Made by a program: the position numbers and the translations under genes. From Flavobacteriaceae bacterium (GTDB lineage: Bacteria; Bacteroidota; Bacteroidia; Flavobacteriales; Flavobacteriaceae): a stretch of DNA of 64,000 bases. The notes beneath the pieces are model-generated. The model was not told where the DNA came from and did not search any database. It saw only the letters and a list, made by a program, of their open reading frames with translations. The DNA lies in contig JAENXC010000004.1 in assembly GCA_016649715.1 (NCBI GenBank), positions 146,730 through 210,729 on the forward strand, given 5' to 3'. Shown piece by piece: positions 14,740-23,983 of the stretch (its first letter is position 1; the number at the start of each line of letters is the position of its first letter).

Positions 14740-15834
14740 TTATAAATAGCTAATAGGATTGGTATTTGTTTGTGATAAAAGGACTGCAAAATTAGTAATT
14801 TTTTTCTTAAGGAAAGCATGTAAAAGGTCTTTTGTGTACTGTTCACTTTCATAATGCCCAATATCTGCCAGAAGTATAGTGTTTTCGGCCTTGAAGAAGT
14901 CGTGATACTTAAAATCTGCCGAAACAAAGGCATCCGCTCCAGCTTTTTTTGCGGCGTCAATGGCAAAACTTCCGCTTCCGCCAAGCACGGCAACTTTTTT
15001 AATGGGTTTTTTTAGCAATTCGGAATGGCGCACGCAATCGGTTTGCATTGTTTTTTTCAGAAATTTCAGAAATGCTTTTTCGTCCATTGCTTTTTCAAAT
15101 TCGCCTATCATTCCCATCCCCAAATGTTGGTTTTGGTTTTCGAGTGTGGTTATTTCATAAGCTACTTCTTCGTAAGGATGCACCTCAAAAAGTGCTCTCA
15201 ATATATTATTTTGAAGGTGTTTTGCAAAAGTAATCCCAATCTGGGTTTCTTCTTCAAAATGAATTTCACCTTTTTTCCCTTTTACTGGATTTGAAGCTTC
15301 ATTTCCTTTAAAACTGCCCTTTCCTTCAATATTAAAACTACAATTTTCGTAATTGCCAATGCTTCCGCCACCGGCAGCGAAGATCGCATTTCTGACTTTT
15401 ACCGCATCTTTTGAAGGTACAAATGTGATGAGTTTTTTGATGGTTCCACTTTGCGGAATTAAAACATTTCGGTTTTTCAATCCGAGCTTTTCGCAAATCA
15501 TTGCGTTCACGCCGTTCCACGAATTATCGAGTGCCGTATGGTTTGAAAATAAGGCGATGTCGTGCTTTATCGCTTTTTGAACCACGCGTTCCACGTAGGT
15601 TTTTCCGGTAATTTTTTTCAATCCTGAGAAAATTATGGGATGGAAACTCACGATGAGGTTGCAATTTTTTTCAATGGCTTCCTCAACTACAGACTCCAAT
15701 GTATCCAAAGTAACCAATATTCCCGAAACGGTTGCATTTGCGTTGCCCACAAGCAGTCCGGTGTTGTCAAAATCTTCGGAATAGGAGAGTGGCGAGAGCT
15801 CTTCCAGCAGCGCAATAACTTCTTTTACCTTCAT
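14740..15834 (-). CDS. Nif3-like dinuclear metal centre protein
   Basis: This 364-residue member of the NIF3/YbgI/YqfO family forms toroidal hexamers with a dinuclear metal site per subunit. Ligand motifs are DNTGLLVGN (about 22-30), VSFHPIIFSG (His near 64), SNHTALDNSWNGVN (about 97-110) and near the C-terminus LADIGHYESEQ. An inserted PII/CutA-like middle domain (about 130-235, ending EVHPYEEVAYEI) places it with YqfO. Its biochemical role is still unsettled; GTP cyclohydrolase-like and tRNA or iron-linked functions have been proposed. It is 3 bases upstream of the coiled-coil gene, a pairing common in Bacteroidota. Confidence 0.9.
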   Translation of the reverse strand: MKVKEVIALLEELSPLSYSEDFDNTGLLVGNANATVSGILVTLDTLESVVEEAIEKNCNLIVSFHPIIFSGLKKITGKTYVERVVQKAIKHDIALFSNHTALDNSWNGVNAMICEKLGLKNRNVLIPQSGTIKKLITFVPSKDAVKVRNAIFAAGGGSIGNYENCSFNIEGKGSFKGNEASNPVKGKKGEIHFEEETQIGITFAKHLQNNILRALFEVHPYEEVAYEITTLENQNQHLGMGMIGEFEKAMDEKAFLKFLKKTMQTDCVRHSELLKKPIKKVAVLGGSGSFAIDAAKKAGADAFVSADFKYHDFFKAENTILLADIGHYESEQYTKDLLHAFLKKKITNFAVLLSQTNTNPISYL

Positions 15835-15938
15835 TTTTTTACATTTTCAGTAAAGATAACGGTTTGCGTAATTTTTACCTGAATCTATTTTTATTTTAAA
15901 GTAATCGCAGTTTTCTTTGGAATTAGTACTTTCGTTGT

Positions 15939-16967
15939 ATGAAATTCCTTCGGAAATTCCTTTTTCCTTTTTCCCTGTTGTACGGCGGCATCACAACGCT
16001 CCGCAATTTGTTGTACAACATTGGCTGGCTGAAAAGTAAAGCTTACAGTCTTCCCATTATTTGTGTTGGAAATCTTTCTACTGGCGGCACAGGAAAATCG
16101 CCGATGATAGAGTTTTTGGTTTCATTTCTGAAAGATAATCACAGCATTGCCGTTTTAAGCCGAGGTTATAAACGCAAAACAAGTGGTTATCGGGAGGTTT
16201 CGCTAATTAGTTCTGTGGAAGAAGTGGGCGATGAACCTCTCCAGTTTAAAACCAATTTTCCCGAAATAACGGTTGCAGTTTGTGAAGACCGCCAAACTGG
16301 TATTGAAAAACTTCAGACCCGCATGCCGAACGGACAGAAATCAGCAGATGTAATTTTGCTCGACGATGCTTTTCAGCATAGAAAGGTAAAGGCATCGCTA
16401 AATATTTTGCTCACTTCTTTTGATGATTTGTACGTCAACGATTGTATGCTTCCGGCTGGAAATCTTCGCGAACCAAAGTTTTGCGCTAAACGGGCGGATA
16501 TAATTGTGGTTACGAAATGCCACGAAAATCTCGATATTTCAACAATTGAAACCATAAAACGAAAGCTGAAACCAAAACCTAATCAGAAAATTTATTTTTC
16601 AAAAATTGGTTACAGTTCTGAAATTAAGAATGAAATTGAATCGAAACCGCTTGAATATTTAAAGAAAAAAACCTTTCTTTTGGTTACAGGTATTGCAAAC
16701 CCCAAGCCTTTGGTTTCGTTTTTAAAAGAGAAAGGATTGAATTTTGAAGAAAAGTTATTTCCGGACCATCATAATTTCACAACTTCTGAAATTGAGAAAC
16801 TAAAAAAACATCCACTGATTCTGACCACTGAAAAGGATTTTATGAGGCTGAAATCTATAGGCAGCTCAGTTGAAATCTATTATTTACCCATAAAAACGAT
16901 TGTTTTAAACGGAGCTGAAACTGATTTTAAGCAAAGAATAGCAAGAGAAGTTCAATTAAAAAAATAA
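15939..16967 (+). CDS. lpxK: Tetraacyldisaccharide 4'-kinase
   Basis: The 342-residue protein phosphorylates the 4' position of the lipid A disaccharide at the inner membrane. VGNLSTGGTGKSPMIEFLV (about 42-60) is the Walker A motif. AVLSRGYKRKTSGY and DVILLDDAFQHRKVKAS (the DDAFQHR catalytic motif, about 140-147) are LpxK hallmarks. An N-terminal membrane helix precedes the P-loop. ATG at 15939. It is converging and immediately adjacent (0 bases) to the hybrid kinase gene on the other strand. Confidence 0.95.
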   Translation: MKFLRKFLFPFSLLYGGITTLRNLLYNIGWLKSKAYSLPIICVGNLSTGGTGKSPMIEFLVSFLKDNHSIAVLSRGYKRKTSGYREVSLISSVEEVGDEPLQFKTNFPEITVAVCEDRQTGIEKLQTRMPNGQKSADVILLDDAFQHRKVKASLNILLTSFDDLYVNDCMLPAGNLREPKFCAKRADIIVVTKCHENLDISTIETIKRKLKPKPNQKIYFSKIGYSSEIKNEIESKPLEYLKKKTFLLVTGIANPKPLVSFLKEKGLNFEEKLFPDHHNFTTSEIEKLKKHPLILTTEKDFMRLKSIGSSVEIYYLPIKTIVLNGAETDFKQRIAREVQLKK

Positions 16968-19217
16968 CTATTTTGCAAAAAAGTCATTCCCTTTCAGTAC
17001 CCGATTTATCTTTTCGAAGAAATCATCGGCGTTGAATGGTTTGGGGATGAATTCATTAAAACCTGCCTTGTAAAATTCTTCCAGATTTTCTTCAATAGTA
17101 ATTGCGGTCAAGGCAATAATAGGGACGGTTTTATTGAACTCACGGATTTTTTCGGTCGCCTCAATTCCGCTTATTCCAGGCATGTGTAGATCCATCAATA
17201 TTAAGTCGAAGTCTTTTTCTTTGGTTAGTTTTATAGAGTCCATACCATTGTCTACCACTGTGCAGACCATTTTTTTCTTCTCTAGGATTTTCTTGGTGAT
17301 CATTTGGTTAATCTTGTTGTCTTCAACAATCAACACGGTTTTGTTTTCTAAATATTCGTCATTAAGAACAATTTCAATTTCATTGATATCCATTTCCGCA
17401 TTCGCATTTTCAGGCACTTCATAGCTTATATCAAACCAGAATTTGGAGCCTTTGCCCAATTTGCTTTCCAAATTTATTTTGCTGCCCATTAGCTCCAAAA
17501 GGTTTTTAACAATGGATAGCCCAAGCCCTGTACCTCCGTATTTTCGATTTATTTGGAGTGAACCCTGCGAAAAGGATTCAAAAATAGTGTTCTGCTTTTT
17601 CTTTGAAATGCCTTCGCCGGTATCTTCAATCTCAAAATGGACGACCACCTTATTATCACTTGTTTCTTCGTTGCGTACCCGTACCCAGATAGTTCCGTTT
17701 TCGGTAAATTTTATCGAATTGCTAATAAGGTTGATCAGGATTTGTGAAATTTTCAGCGAATCGCCTATAACCTCATTGGGTAGGGAAGTATCGTATTCGT
17801 AATGCAGGGTGTTGTTTTTGGCCTCTGCAGATTTTTTCAACGCGATGAACACACCATCTATTCTTTTTTTCAAATGAAATGGCACCTTTTCAATTTCAAC
17901 TTTATTGGCTTCCAGTTTGTTAAGATCGAGAATGTTGTTAATGAGTGAAAGAAGGTATTCCCCAGAAAATTTAAGGGAATTGAGATGCTCTTTTTGTTCG
18001 GGTTTTGGGTCTTCTTCCAAAAGTAAATGGGTCAAACCTGTAACCGTGTACATCGGTGTGCGCAGTTCGTGGGTTATGTTTGAAAGAAACAGCGCTTTTG
18101 CACGTGAAGCTTTTTCTGCATTTTCTTTAGCTTCCTGAAGTTCTGTGTTTTTGTCCTGCAGCAGTTGGTTTGCCTTGGCCCTTAAATTGTTGTTTTTGTA
18201 GAGTGAAAGCGTCAATAACGAAAGTATCAATATCAACGCAATGCTCAACCAACCCGTGAGTTTTCCCAAGAAAAGTGATTTTTCCTTTTTGCTCAAATCG
18301 TCCTGTTGGCTGGCAATGGTTTCTTGTAAATCACCAATAGCCGATTCCGCTTGAATACCAAGTTCTATTGCCCTTAGATGGGTCTGTTTCAGTGAATCTT
18401 TTTGGCGTAGATAATATTTCAATTCTTCTTCAGCCATTGCACTCCTTTTTTCGGCAATTAAAATTTGCGAATTGATGCGATGGTTTTCAACCAATAGTAT
18501 AGAAAAACCCTGTGAACTTGCGATTTCTGAAATGGTTTTCAAAATCTGTTTGGCCTCCTCCAGCGGTTTAGGAAATTCTTTTGAATTTACGAGCGAAAGG
18601 GCATCTGCCAGATTGCTATTTGCAGTAGCTTCTTGATAGAGTAGCCCTTGTTTTTTGAAACCTTGAGCAGCCTCTCTGAATTTTGGAATAGCTATATCAT
18701 AGTCGCCAAGCCTTAGAGCCAAAAGGCCTTCAGTGTAGACGATATTTATTTTATCTTCTTTGTTACCGAGTTTTGTGTAAAGTGAATCTGCCTTTTCCAA
18801 ATACATTCTCGAAGCCTTGTAATCACTGGTAGAAATAAGTATTGTTGCGTATAGATTATAGGCTTTCGCTAACTTATACTCATTCTGAAAGGTTTCCGCA
18901 TTTTTAACGGCGGTTTCCACCAGTTGAGCTGCTTTGTCAAAATATTCAAGCTTGTAGTAAAGGTTGGCTATGCTTAGTTCAACATCGGGTTTATAGCTTT
19001 GGTATTTTGGGAGCGTTGCCAGTTTATTGGCATCGTTCAGGCTTTTTACTGCTTCAAGGAATTCTTCTTTTTCCAGTGCCTTCGCGGCGTCGTACTGCAA
19101 CTGTTTTATTGTTACAATGGTGTCCTTTATTTGGGTGGAAAAGGATTTTAATGAAAACAGCGCGCACAGAAGTAAGGGCAAAAGAATTCTGTATTTCGAA
19201 ATTGGTTGGCGCATCAT
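16968..19217 (-). CDS. Hybrid sensor histidine kinase with TPR sensor and receiver domain
   Basis: The 749-residue protein has, in order: a signal peptide (1-28), about seven TPR-type helical repeats in the periplasm (35-290), a membrane helix (about 317-335) and a coiled coil. Next come HisKA with the phospho-acceptor His near 381 (NITHELRTPMYTV), HATPase_c (GEGISKKK and GGTGLGLSIVKNL) and a C-terminal receiver with the phospho-Asp near 673 (DLILMDLHMPG). No DNA-binding output domain is present, so it must pass the phosphate to another protein or act as a phosphatase. The signal is unknown. Such TPR kinases are expanded in Bacteroidota. Confidence 0.92.
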   Translation of the reverse strand: MMRQPISKYRILLPLLLCALFSLKSFSTQIKDTIVTIKQLQYDAAKALEKEEFLEAVKSLNDANKLATLPKYQSYKPDVELSIANLYYKLEYFDKAAQLVETAVKNAETFQNEYKLAKAYNLYATILISTSDYKASRMYLEKADSLYTKLGNKEDKINIVYTEGLLALRLGDYDIAIPKFREAAQGFKKQGLLYQEATANSNLADALSLVNSKEFPKPLEEAKQILKTISEIASSQGFSILLVENHRINSQILIAEKRSAMAEEELKYYLRQKDSLKQTHLRAIELGIQAESAIGDLQETIASQQDDLSKKEKSLFLGKLTGWLSIALILILSLLTLSLYKNNNLRAKANQLLQDKNTELQEAKENAEKASRAKALFLSNITHELRTPMYTVTGLTHLLLEEDPKPEQKEHLNSLKFSGEYLLSLINNILDLNKLEANKVEIEKVPFHLKKRIDGVFIALKKSAEAKNNTLHYEYDTSLPNEVIGDSLKISQILINLISNSIKFTENGTIWVRVRNEETSDNKVVVHFEIEDTGEGISKKKQNTIFESFSQGSLQINRKYGGTGLGLSIVKNLLELMGSKINLESKLGKGSKFWFDISYEVPENANAEMDINEIEIVLNDEYLENKTVLIVEDNKINQMITKKILEKKKMVCTVVDNGMDSIKLTKEKDFDLILMDLHMPGISGIEATEKIREFNKTVPIIALTAITIEENLEEFYKAGFNEFIPKPFNADDFFEKINRVLKGNDFFAK

Positions 19218-19241
19218 TCAGTTTTGGGGGAATAAATATAG

Positions 19242-20240
19242 TTATTTAGTTGAAATGCTATTGATTAAATCTATAATTCTGGACGAATAACCAATTTCAT
19301 TGTCATACCAGCCAATGATTTTTACCATTTTTCCTATCACGGACGTCATTCCCGCATCAAAAATACACGAATGTGTGTTGCCCACAATATCTATGGAAAC
19401 TATGGGGTCTTCAGTATATTCAAGGATTCCGGCAAGTGAGGTTTCAGAAGCTTTTTTGAAAGCATTGTTTATTTCTTCAATGGAAACCTCTTTTTTCACG
19501 TTTAAGGTTATATCTGTCAATGACCCATTTGGCACTGGAACACGGATGCCACAGCCGCCAATGACATCAGAAAGTTCGGGAAAAATTTTCGTCAGCGCTT
19601 TTGCTGCACCCGTAGTTGTGGGCACAATGGACTGCCCAGCAGCACGAGCACGCCGCAGGTCGCGGTGGGGTTGGTCGTGCAGGCTTTGGTCTGTGGTATA
19701 GGAATGTACCGTGGTAATGTAAGCCTGCTCAATGCCGCAAAGTTCGTTTATTATTTTCAGCATTGGCGCGGCGTTGTTGGTGGTGCAGGATGCGTTTGAA
19801 ACAATTAAATCTTTTGAATTTAAAATAGAATCGTTTACGCCAAGCACAACGGTTTTTATATCGTCATCCAAAGGTGGAACGGAAAGGATTACTTTTTTTG
19901 CACCGTTTTTTAAATGGTTTTCAAGTTGTTTCCGACTTTTGAATTTTCCAGTGCTTTCCACAACCACATCCACATTTCCCCAACGGATATCTTCGATGTT
20001 TTTTTCCGAAGAAAATTTCACTTTTTTTCCTGCAACGATAATTTCATTTTCCGAATATGAAATAGCTTCCTTTAAAACCCCATGGATACTGTCGTATTTT
20101 AATAGATGGCTCAACGTTTTGCTGTCTGCCAAATCGTTTACAGCCACAACCTCAATTGATGGATGGTTCAGCAATAATCTGAAAAGATTCCGGCCAATGC
20201 GACCGAAACCATTAATGCCAACAGTTATTTTTTTTCCCAT
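19242..20240 (-). CDS. gap: Glyceraldehyde-3-phosphate dehydrogenase, type I
   Basis: The 332-residue enzyme oxidises glyceraldehyde-3-phosphate to 1,3-bisphosphoglycerate. The NAD motif INGFGRIGRN (9-18), the catalytic Cys152 in SNASCTTNNAAP and His179 in TVHSYT are present. The usual second cysteine of CTTNC is Asn here. The motif VNDLAD (34-39) has Asp36 placed for NAD selectivity. It lies 24 bases downstream of the hybrid kinase start and 16 bases after lipA on the same strand, but there is no obvious functional link. Many flavobacteria have two gap genes, so this may be a second isoform. Confidence 0.9.
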   Translation of the reverse strand: MGKKITVGINGFGRIGRNLFRLLLNHPSIEVVAVNDLADSKTLSHLLKYDSIHGVLKEAISYSENEIIVAGKKVKFSSEKNIEDIRWGNVDVVVESTGKFKSRKQLENHLKNGAKKVILSVPPLDDDIKTVVLGVNDSILNSKDLIVSNASCTTNNAAPMLKIINELCGIEQAYITTVHSYTTDQSLHDQPHRDLRRARAAGQSIVPTTTGAAKALTKIFPELSDVIGGCGIRVPVPNGSLTDITLNVKKEVSIEEINNAFKKASETSLAGILEYTEDPIVSIDIVGNTHSCIFDAGMTSVIGKMVKIIGWYDNEIGYSSRIIDLINSISTK

Positions 20241-20256
20241 TTTCAGAAATAATAGT

Positions 20257-21129
20257 TTAAGTTAAATGCTTTTGCGCCTTGTAGGATGAACGCACCAAAG
20301 CGCCGCTTTCCACATGGCGGAAACCCATTTCCAAACCGACGGTTTCATATTTTTTAAACTGTTCTGGGGTGATGAATTCCTTCACGGGAAGATGCTTTTT
20401 TGAAGGTTGCAAATACTGCCCAATGGTCAAAATGTTCAAATCAACACTTTTCAAATCTTCCATGGTCTGCAAAACTTCGTCTTCCTTTTCGCCCAGACCC
20501 AACATAATACCGCTTTTGGTTCGTGGCATTCCAGATTGTTTCAAATAGTTTAAAACCTCAAGGCTGCGTTCATATTTTGCTTGAATTCGCACTTCACGAG
20601 TTAGGCGTTTTACGGTTTCCATATTGTGGCTAACAATTTCAGGTTTTACAGCAATAATTCTGTCTATGTTTCGGGTGTTTCCCTGAAAATCAGGGATTAG
20701 GGTTTCCAAAGTAGTTTCAGGGTTCATCCTGCGGATTGCCTTTACGGTTTCCGCCCAAATAATGGAACCCATATCCTTTAAATCGTCCCGGTCCACGGAA
20801 GTAACCACGGCGTGTTTTATGTTCATTAATTTTATGGAGCGTGCAACCTTTTCGGGTTCGTCCCAATCAATGGTTTGAGGTCGGCCGGTCTTTACACCAC
20901 AAAAACCGCAGGAACGAGTGCAGATATTTCCCAAAATCATAAAAGTTGCTGTGCCCTCGCCCCAACATTCGCCCATATTTGGGCAGCTGCCGGAGGTGCA
21001 GATGGTGTGAAGGTTGTATTTTTCAACCACACCGCGTAGCTCGGTATATTTTTTTCCGGTGGGAAGTTTAACGCGTAACCATTTTGGTTTTGGTTCAGGT
21101 TTTTGAATTTCCAAGGTTTCTGTGCTCAT
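20257..21129 (-). CDS. lipA: Lipoyl synthase
   Basis: The 290-residue radical-SAM enzyme inserts two sulfurs into octanoyl-protein to make lipoate for 2-oxoacid dehydrogenases. [16 protein letters not shown] holds the auxiliary [4Fe-4S] cluster cysteines, CTRSCGFC the radical-SAM CxxxCxxC, and a Ser near the C-terminus (ALVRSSY) the RSS motif. I place the start at ATG 21129 (MSTETLEIQ). The longer frame starting at 21186 would begin upstream of a perfect TACTTTTG -7 box (21138-21145), which implies that transcription starts after it. Confidence 0.95.
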   Translation of the reverse strand: MSTETLEIQKPEPKPKWLRVKLPTGKKYTELRGVVEKYNLHTICTSGSCPNMGECWGEGTATFMILGNICTRSCGFCGVKTGRPQTIDWDEPEKVARSIKLMNIKHAVVTSVDRDDLKDMGSIIWAETVKAIRRMNPETTLETLIPDFQGNTRNIDRIIAVKPEIVSHNMETVKRLTREVRIQAKYERSLEVLNYLKQSGMPRTKSGIMLGLGEKEDEVLQTMEDLKSVDLNILTIGQYLQPSKKHLPVKEFITPEQFKKYETVGLEMGFRHVESGALVRSSYKAQKHLT

Positions 21130-21137
21130 AAGGGAAA

Positions 21138-21145
21138 CAAAAGTA
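21138..21145 (-). promoter_or_regulatory. Candidate -7 box for lipA
   Basis: TACTTTTG on the minus strand, a perfect TAnnTTTG, lies a few bases upstream of the preferred lipA ATG. It would give a very short leader. Confidence 0.55.
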
Positions 21146-21252
21146 CAAAATAGAAGGTTGAAAAAGGAATAAAGATGATAGAACAAAGAATAAAGAAAAT
21201 ATGGCAGAATGTATAGCTTCCTCCCCTTCGGGAAAGGCTGGGGTGTGGACTT

Positions 21253-21819
21253 TTATCTTTTCTGCGTAATTATTTCAGCAAGCAGTTTTCGTGCGCGGAG
21301 CAATCGCACTTTCACGTTGTTTAAGGGCTCTTCCAGTCTTTCGGAAATTTCGTTGTAGCTCATCTCCTGAAAATAACGCAAGTTTATCACGTCTTGATAA
21401 TGCGGTTTTAACTGTTTAATATATTGAAGTAGCTCCGCAAGATTTTGCTCCCGAATCAATTTGTCCTCCGGAGTGGGCGAGTGGTCGACGATTTTCTGGA
21501 TTTGCTCATTGGAGGTATCGGTCGTGTTGGTATAAATGGAGGCATTCTTTTTTCGGGTCTGGTCTATTTGGATGTTTTTTGAAATAGTTATAAGCCAAGT
21601 GGAAAAGTTATAACCTTCATCAAAAGTTTCAATTTTGTCAAAGGCTTTCGCGAATGTTTCAATGGCAATATCTTCCGCTTCGTATTCGTTCCGCACCCTT
21701 TTCAACTGAAAACCATAGACTTCGTTCCAATAATAATCCAGCAAAAACTTGAAAGCGCCCTGTTTTCCGTCTTTTGCCTTTTCTATTTGCCTATAAATTT
21801 CTTCTAAAGTTATTTCCAT
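21253..21819 (-). CDS. ECF-type RNA polymerase sigma factor (sigma-70 family)
   Basis: The 188-residue protein has sigma2 (FKFLLDYYWNEVYGFQLKRV, then EDIAIETFAKAFDKIETF, about 22-66) and sigma4 (YIKQLKPHYQDVINLRYFQE and NEISERLEEPLNNVKVRLLRA helix-turn-helix, about 135-180). It belongs to the ECF class. No anti-sigma gene is adjacent; instead it overlaps a glycosyltransferase gene by 10 bases, which is unusual for ECF sigma factors that usually lie next to a membrane anti-sigma. Its regulon is not evident. Confidence 0.9.
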   Translation of the reverse strand: MEITLEEIYRQIEKAKDGKQGAFKFLLDYYWNEVYGFQLKRVRNEYEAEDIAIETFAKAFDKIETFDEGYNFSTWLITISKNIQIDQTRKKNASIYTNTTDTSNEQIQKIVDHSPTPEDKLIREQNLAELLQYIKQLKPHYQDVINLRYFQEMSYNEISERLEEPLNNVKVRLLRARKLLAEIITQKR

Positions 21820-22904
21820 CGCGCATTTTTTTCGCTGCTCTTGGAAATAAAGATACTTATTTGTGTGAAGACCAAAAACAATTCATAAAAAGGAATAAAA
21901 GAAATTAAGTCCTGTTCCTTCAGTTTCTTTGCTGCTTTGCCTATGATAATGTATTGAAAGAGAAGACGTAGAAAAAATATAGCCAACCCGTAAATCCAAA
22001 AATCCGTAAATAGTATCGCTGCTGCGAGTGGCCAGAAAAGTAGGTTAAAAAGAAAATAAATACCGAGCAGGAACCTATGTTTTGGCTTATAAAGTTTGGC
22101 GGTGGAATAATGTCTTTTTTTTTGAATCAGCCATTTTTTCTTTTTTTTCTTTGGAAGGGAATACGTAAAAGCGTCAGGTTCCATACAGATTGCGACGTTT
22201 TCGGAATTAGCCGCTTCGTTTACAAAAAGATCGTCATCGCCCGAAGGAATTTTTATATGGCTCATAAAGCCATTGTTTTCATAATAAAGAGTGCTTGTGT
22301 AGCCCAAATTACGGCCCACGCCCATATATGGATTGCCGGCTTTGGCGTATGAAAAGTACTGGATTGCCGTCATCAAGGTCTCAAAACGGATTATTTTGTT
22401 CAAAAATCCGGGCTGTTTTTCATATGCTCCGTAGCCTAAAACCAATTGTTTTTTATCCGAAAATTTTGAGGCCATCGTCGCTAACCATTCATCGGAAGCA
22501 GGGTAGCAATCCGCATCGGTAAAAATAAGCCGTTTGTTTTTTGCGCGTTTAATACCCAAAGTGAGCGCATATTTTTTGTTTGCCCAAAAAGCTTCGTTGT
22601 TTTGCACATTCACAATCTGAATGCGCGGGTCGTTTTCGGCAAAAGATTCCATCACCTCCAGCGTTTCGTCAACGGAAGCGTCGTTTATAAGGATAATTTC
22701 AAAATCTGGATAGTTCTGTTTTTGCCAAAGCGGAATGTGTTTTTGAAGATTTTCAACTTCGTTTTTGGCACATACAATAAGTGAAACAGGATATTTTTCC
22801 GAAGCTATTTTTTCCGAAGTTTTAAGAAAGGAAAATTTTGAAAAAAGAAGGTAATAAACACAGTTAATCAGCACAACAGCACCGAAAACGTAAAGTAGCA
22901 CCAT
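21810..22904 (-). CDS. Family 2 glycosyltransferase, membrane-bound
   Basis: The 364-residue protein has an N-terminal membrane helix (1-20), then a GT-A domain: SLIVCAKNEVENLQKHIPL, IILINDASVDETLEV (DxD-type donor site) and FTDADCYPASDEW. SGDDDLFVNE and KKRHYSTAKLY correspond to the acceptor ED and QxxRW-like elements. Two C-terminal membrane helices (about 275-320) finish it. It probably transfers a sugar to a lipid or exported polymer at the inner face of the membrane. The 10-base overlap with the downstream sigma factor gene suggests translational coupling. Acceptor and donor unknown. Confidence 0.88.
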   Translation of the reverse strand: MVLLYVFGAVVLINCVYYLLFSKFSFLKTSEKIASEKYPVSLIVCAKNEVENLQKHIPLWQKQNYPDFEIILINDASVDETLEVMESFAENDPRIQIVNVQNNEAFWANKKYALTLGIKRAKNKRLIFTDADCYPASDEWLATMASKFSDKKQLVLGYGAYEKQPGFLNKIIRFETLMTAIQYFSYAKAGNPYMGVGRNLGYTSTLYYENNGFMSHIKIPSGDDDLFVNEAANSENVAICMEPDAFTYSLPKKKKKKWLIQKKRHYSTAKLYKPKHRFLLGIYFLFNLLFWPLAAAILFTDFWIYGLAIFFLRLLFQYIIIGKAAKKLKEQDLISFIPFYELFLVFTQISIFISKSSEKNARWK

Positions 22905-22959
22905 AGAGATTTACGATTGTAGATTGAAGAATTCAGGTTTGGAATTTAATTTTTGGAAT

Positions 22960-23184
22960 TTATTTATTAGTTGGCGCTTCTAATTTGGAATTTTCCCCAC
23001 TGCAAGTATCAAATTGGTCCGGGGTTTTTCCGCAGTACCCACACGCTTGGCCTTCTTTGTTTAAAAATGGGCTTTGGCTGGCGCAGGTACCACCGAATTT
23101 TCCGTCTTTTTTTGCCCATAGTTTTATGGCAATTCCAGCAACGGCGAGTAATAATAATGCTAATGTGATAAATAAAAGTTTCAT
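22960..23184 (-). CDS. Small cysteine-containing membrane protein
   Basis: The protein has 74 residues from ATG 23184: an N-terminal membrane helix (3-24) and a short soluble tail with GGTCAS, then ACGYCGKTPDQFDTC. The five cysteines in the tail could form disulfides or bind a metal. The protein resembles a short flavobacterial 'membrane or secreted protein' family of unknown role. The start is chosen because the longer frame (23226) has no hydrophobic or family support. It is monocistronic or follows the glycosyltransferase/sigma pair. Confidence 0.7.
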   Translation of the reverse strand: MKLLFITLALLLLAVAGIAIKLWAKKDGKFGGTCASQSPFLNKEGQACGYCGKTPDQFDTCSGENSKLEAPTNK

Positions 23185-23329
23185 CTTTAATATATATTTG
23201 TTAGATCGGAAGGCGGAATGCCCCAATAAAACCTTCCAATTTTATTTAAAATTCCTTAACGGGCATTTCACGACAATATTTTAAGGTACAATAATACAAT
23301 CTTTCTTACTGTTTTGCTCGGAATTTAAG

Positions 23330-23337
23330 TATTTTTG
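23330..23337 (+). promoter_or_regulatory. Candidate -7 box for the fasciclin gene
   Basis: TATTTTTG, a perfect TAnnTTTG, lies 26 bases before the ATG at 23363. Confidence 0.5.
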
Positions 23338-23362
23338 GCCTCCATTTTAAACAATTTTAACG

Positions 23363-23983
23363 ATGCAAAAATCATTTATTTTTTTATTGATTTCAATGTT
23401 TTCACTTTTGGCGGTTTCCTGTAAAAATGAAGCAAAAAAAGAAGAAGCTGTAAAAACGCCTACGGTGGTGATTTCTGAAAAACCTCCCGTGAAAAGAGCT
23501 CCAAAAAAAGAGCTTACCCCCAAAGATGTTGAAATGGTAAACAGCGTAATGGCGCGGATTATGGCTACTCCCGAGACAAAAAAATATGCAAGTTATTTGG
23601 TAACTGCCGAAATGGTAACAACACTTTCTGAAGACAAAGGTCCATTTACGGTTTTTGCGCCCACAACGACTGCGCTGGAATCTTTAACTGCTGAAAAAAA
23701 GAAATTTTATGCTATCGCAGAAAATAGACCGAAGCTGGTAGAAATGCTCCAATCCTATATTGTGAAAGGAAAAATGGATAAGGAAACCTTAATGCAGACT
23801 ATAAATAAAAACGGAAAAGCAAAGTTAAAAACCTTGGCCGGAGTAACTTTAACAGCGACGAAAGTTGATGAAAGTATTGTTATTTCTGATGGAAAAGGCG
23901 CCAAAGTTACTGTTACAAAAGGCAGTATAGATGCTTCGAACGGAGTGGTTTATGTTGTGGACGGCTTGCTGAACGCGAACTAA
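23363..23983 (+). CDS. Fasciclin-domain lipoprotein
   Basis: The 206-residue protein has a lipoprotein signal (SLLAVSCKNE; Cys20), a Lys/Glu/Pro linker and one fasciclin (FAS1) domain (about 70-206). The domain includes the H1-like motif GPFTVFAPTTTALESL and ends with NGVVYVVDGLLN, the conserved YVIDxVL strand. FAS1 proteins are envelope or surface adhesion modules. The stop overlaps the murB stop on the other strand by 4 bases. Ligand unknown. Confidence 0.92.
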   Translation: MQKSFIFLLISMFSLLAVSCKNEAKKEEAVKTPTVVISEKPPVKRAPKKELTPKDVEMVNSVMARIMATPETKKYASYLVTAEMVTTLSEDKGPFTVFAPTTTALESLTAEKKKFYAIAENRPKLVEMLQSYIVKGKMDKETLMQTINKNGKAKLKTLAGVTLTATKVDESIVISDGKGAKVTVTKGSIDASNGVVYVVDGLLNAN

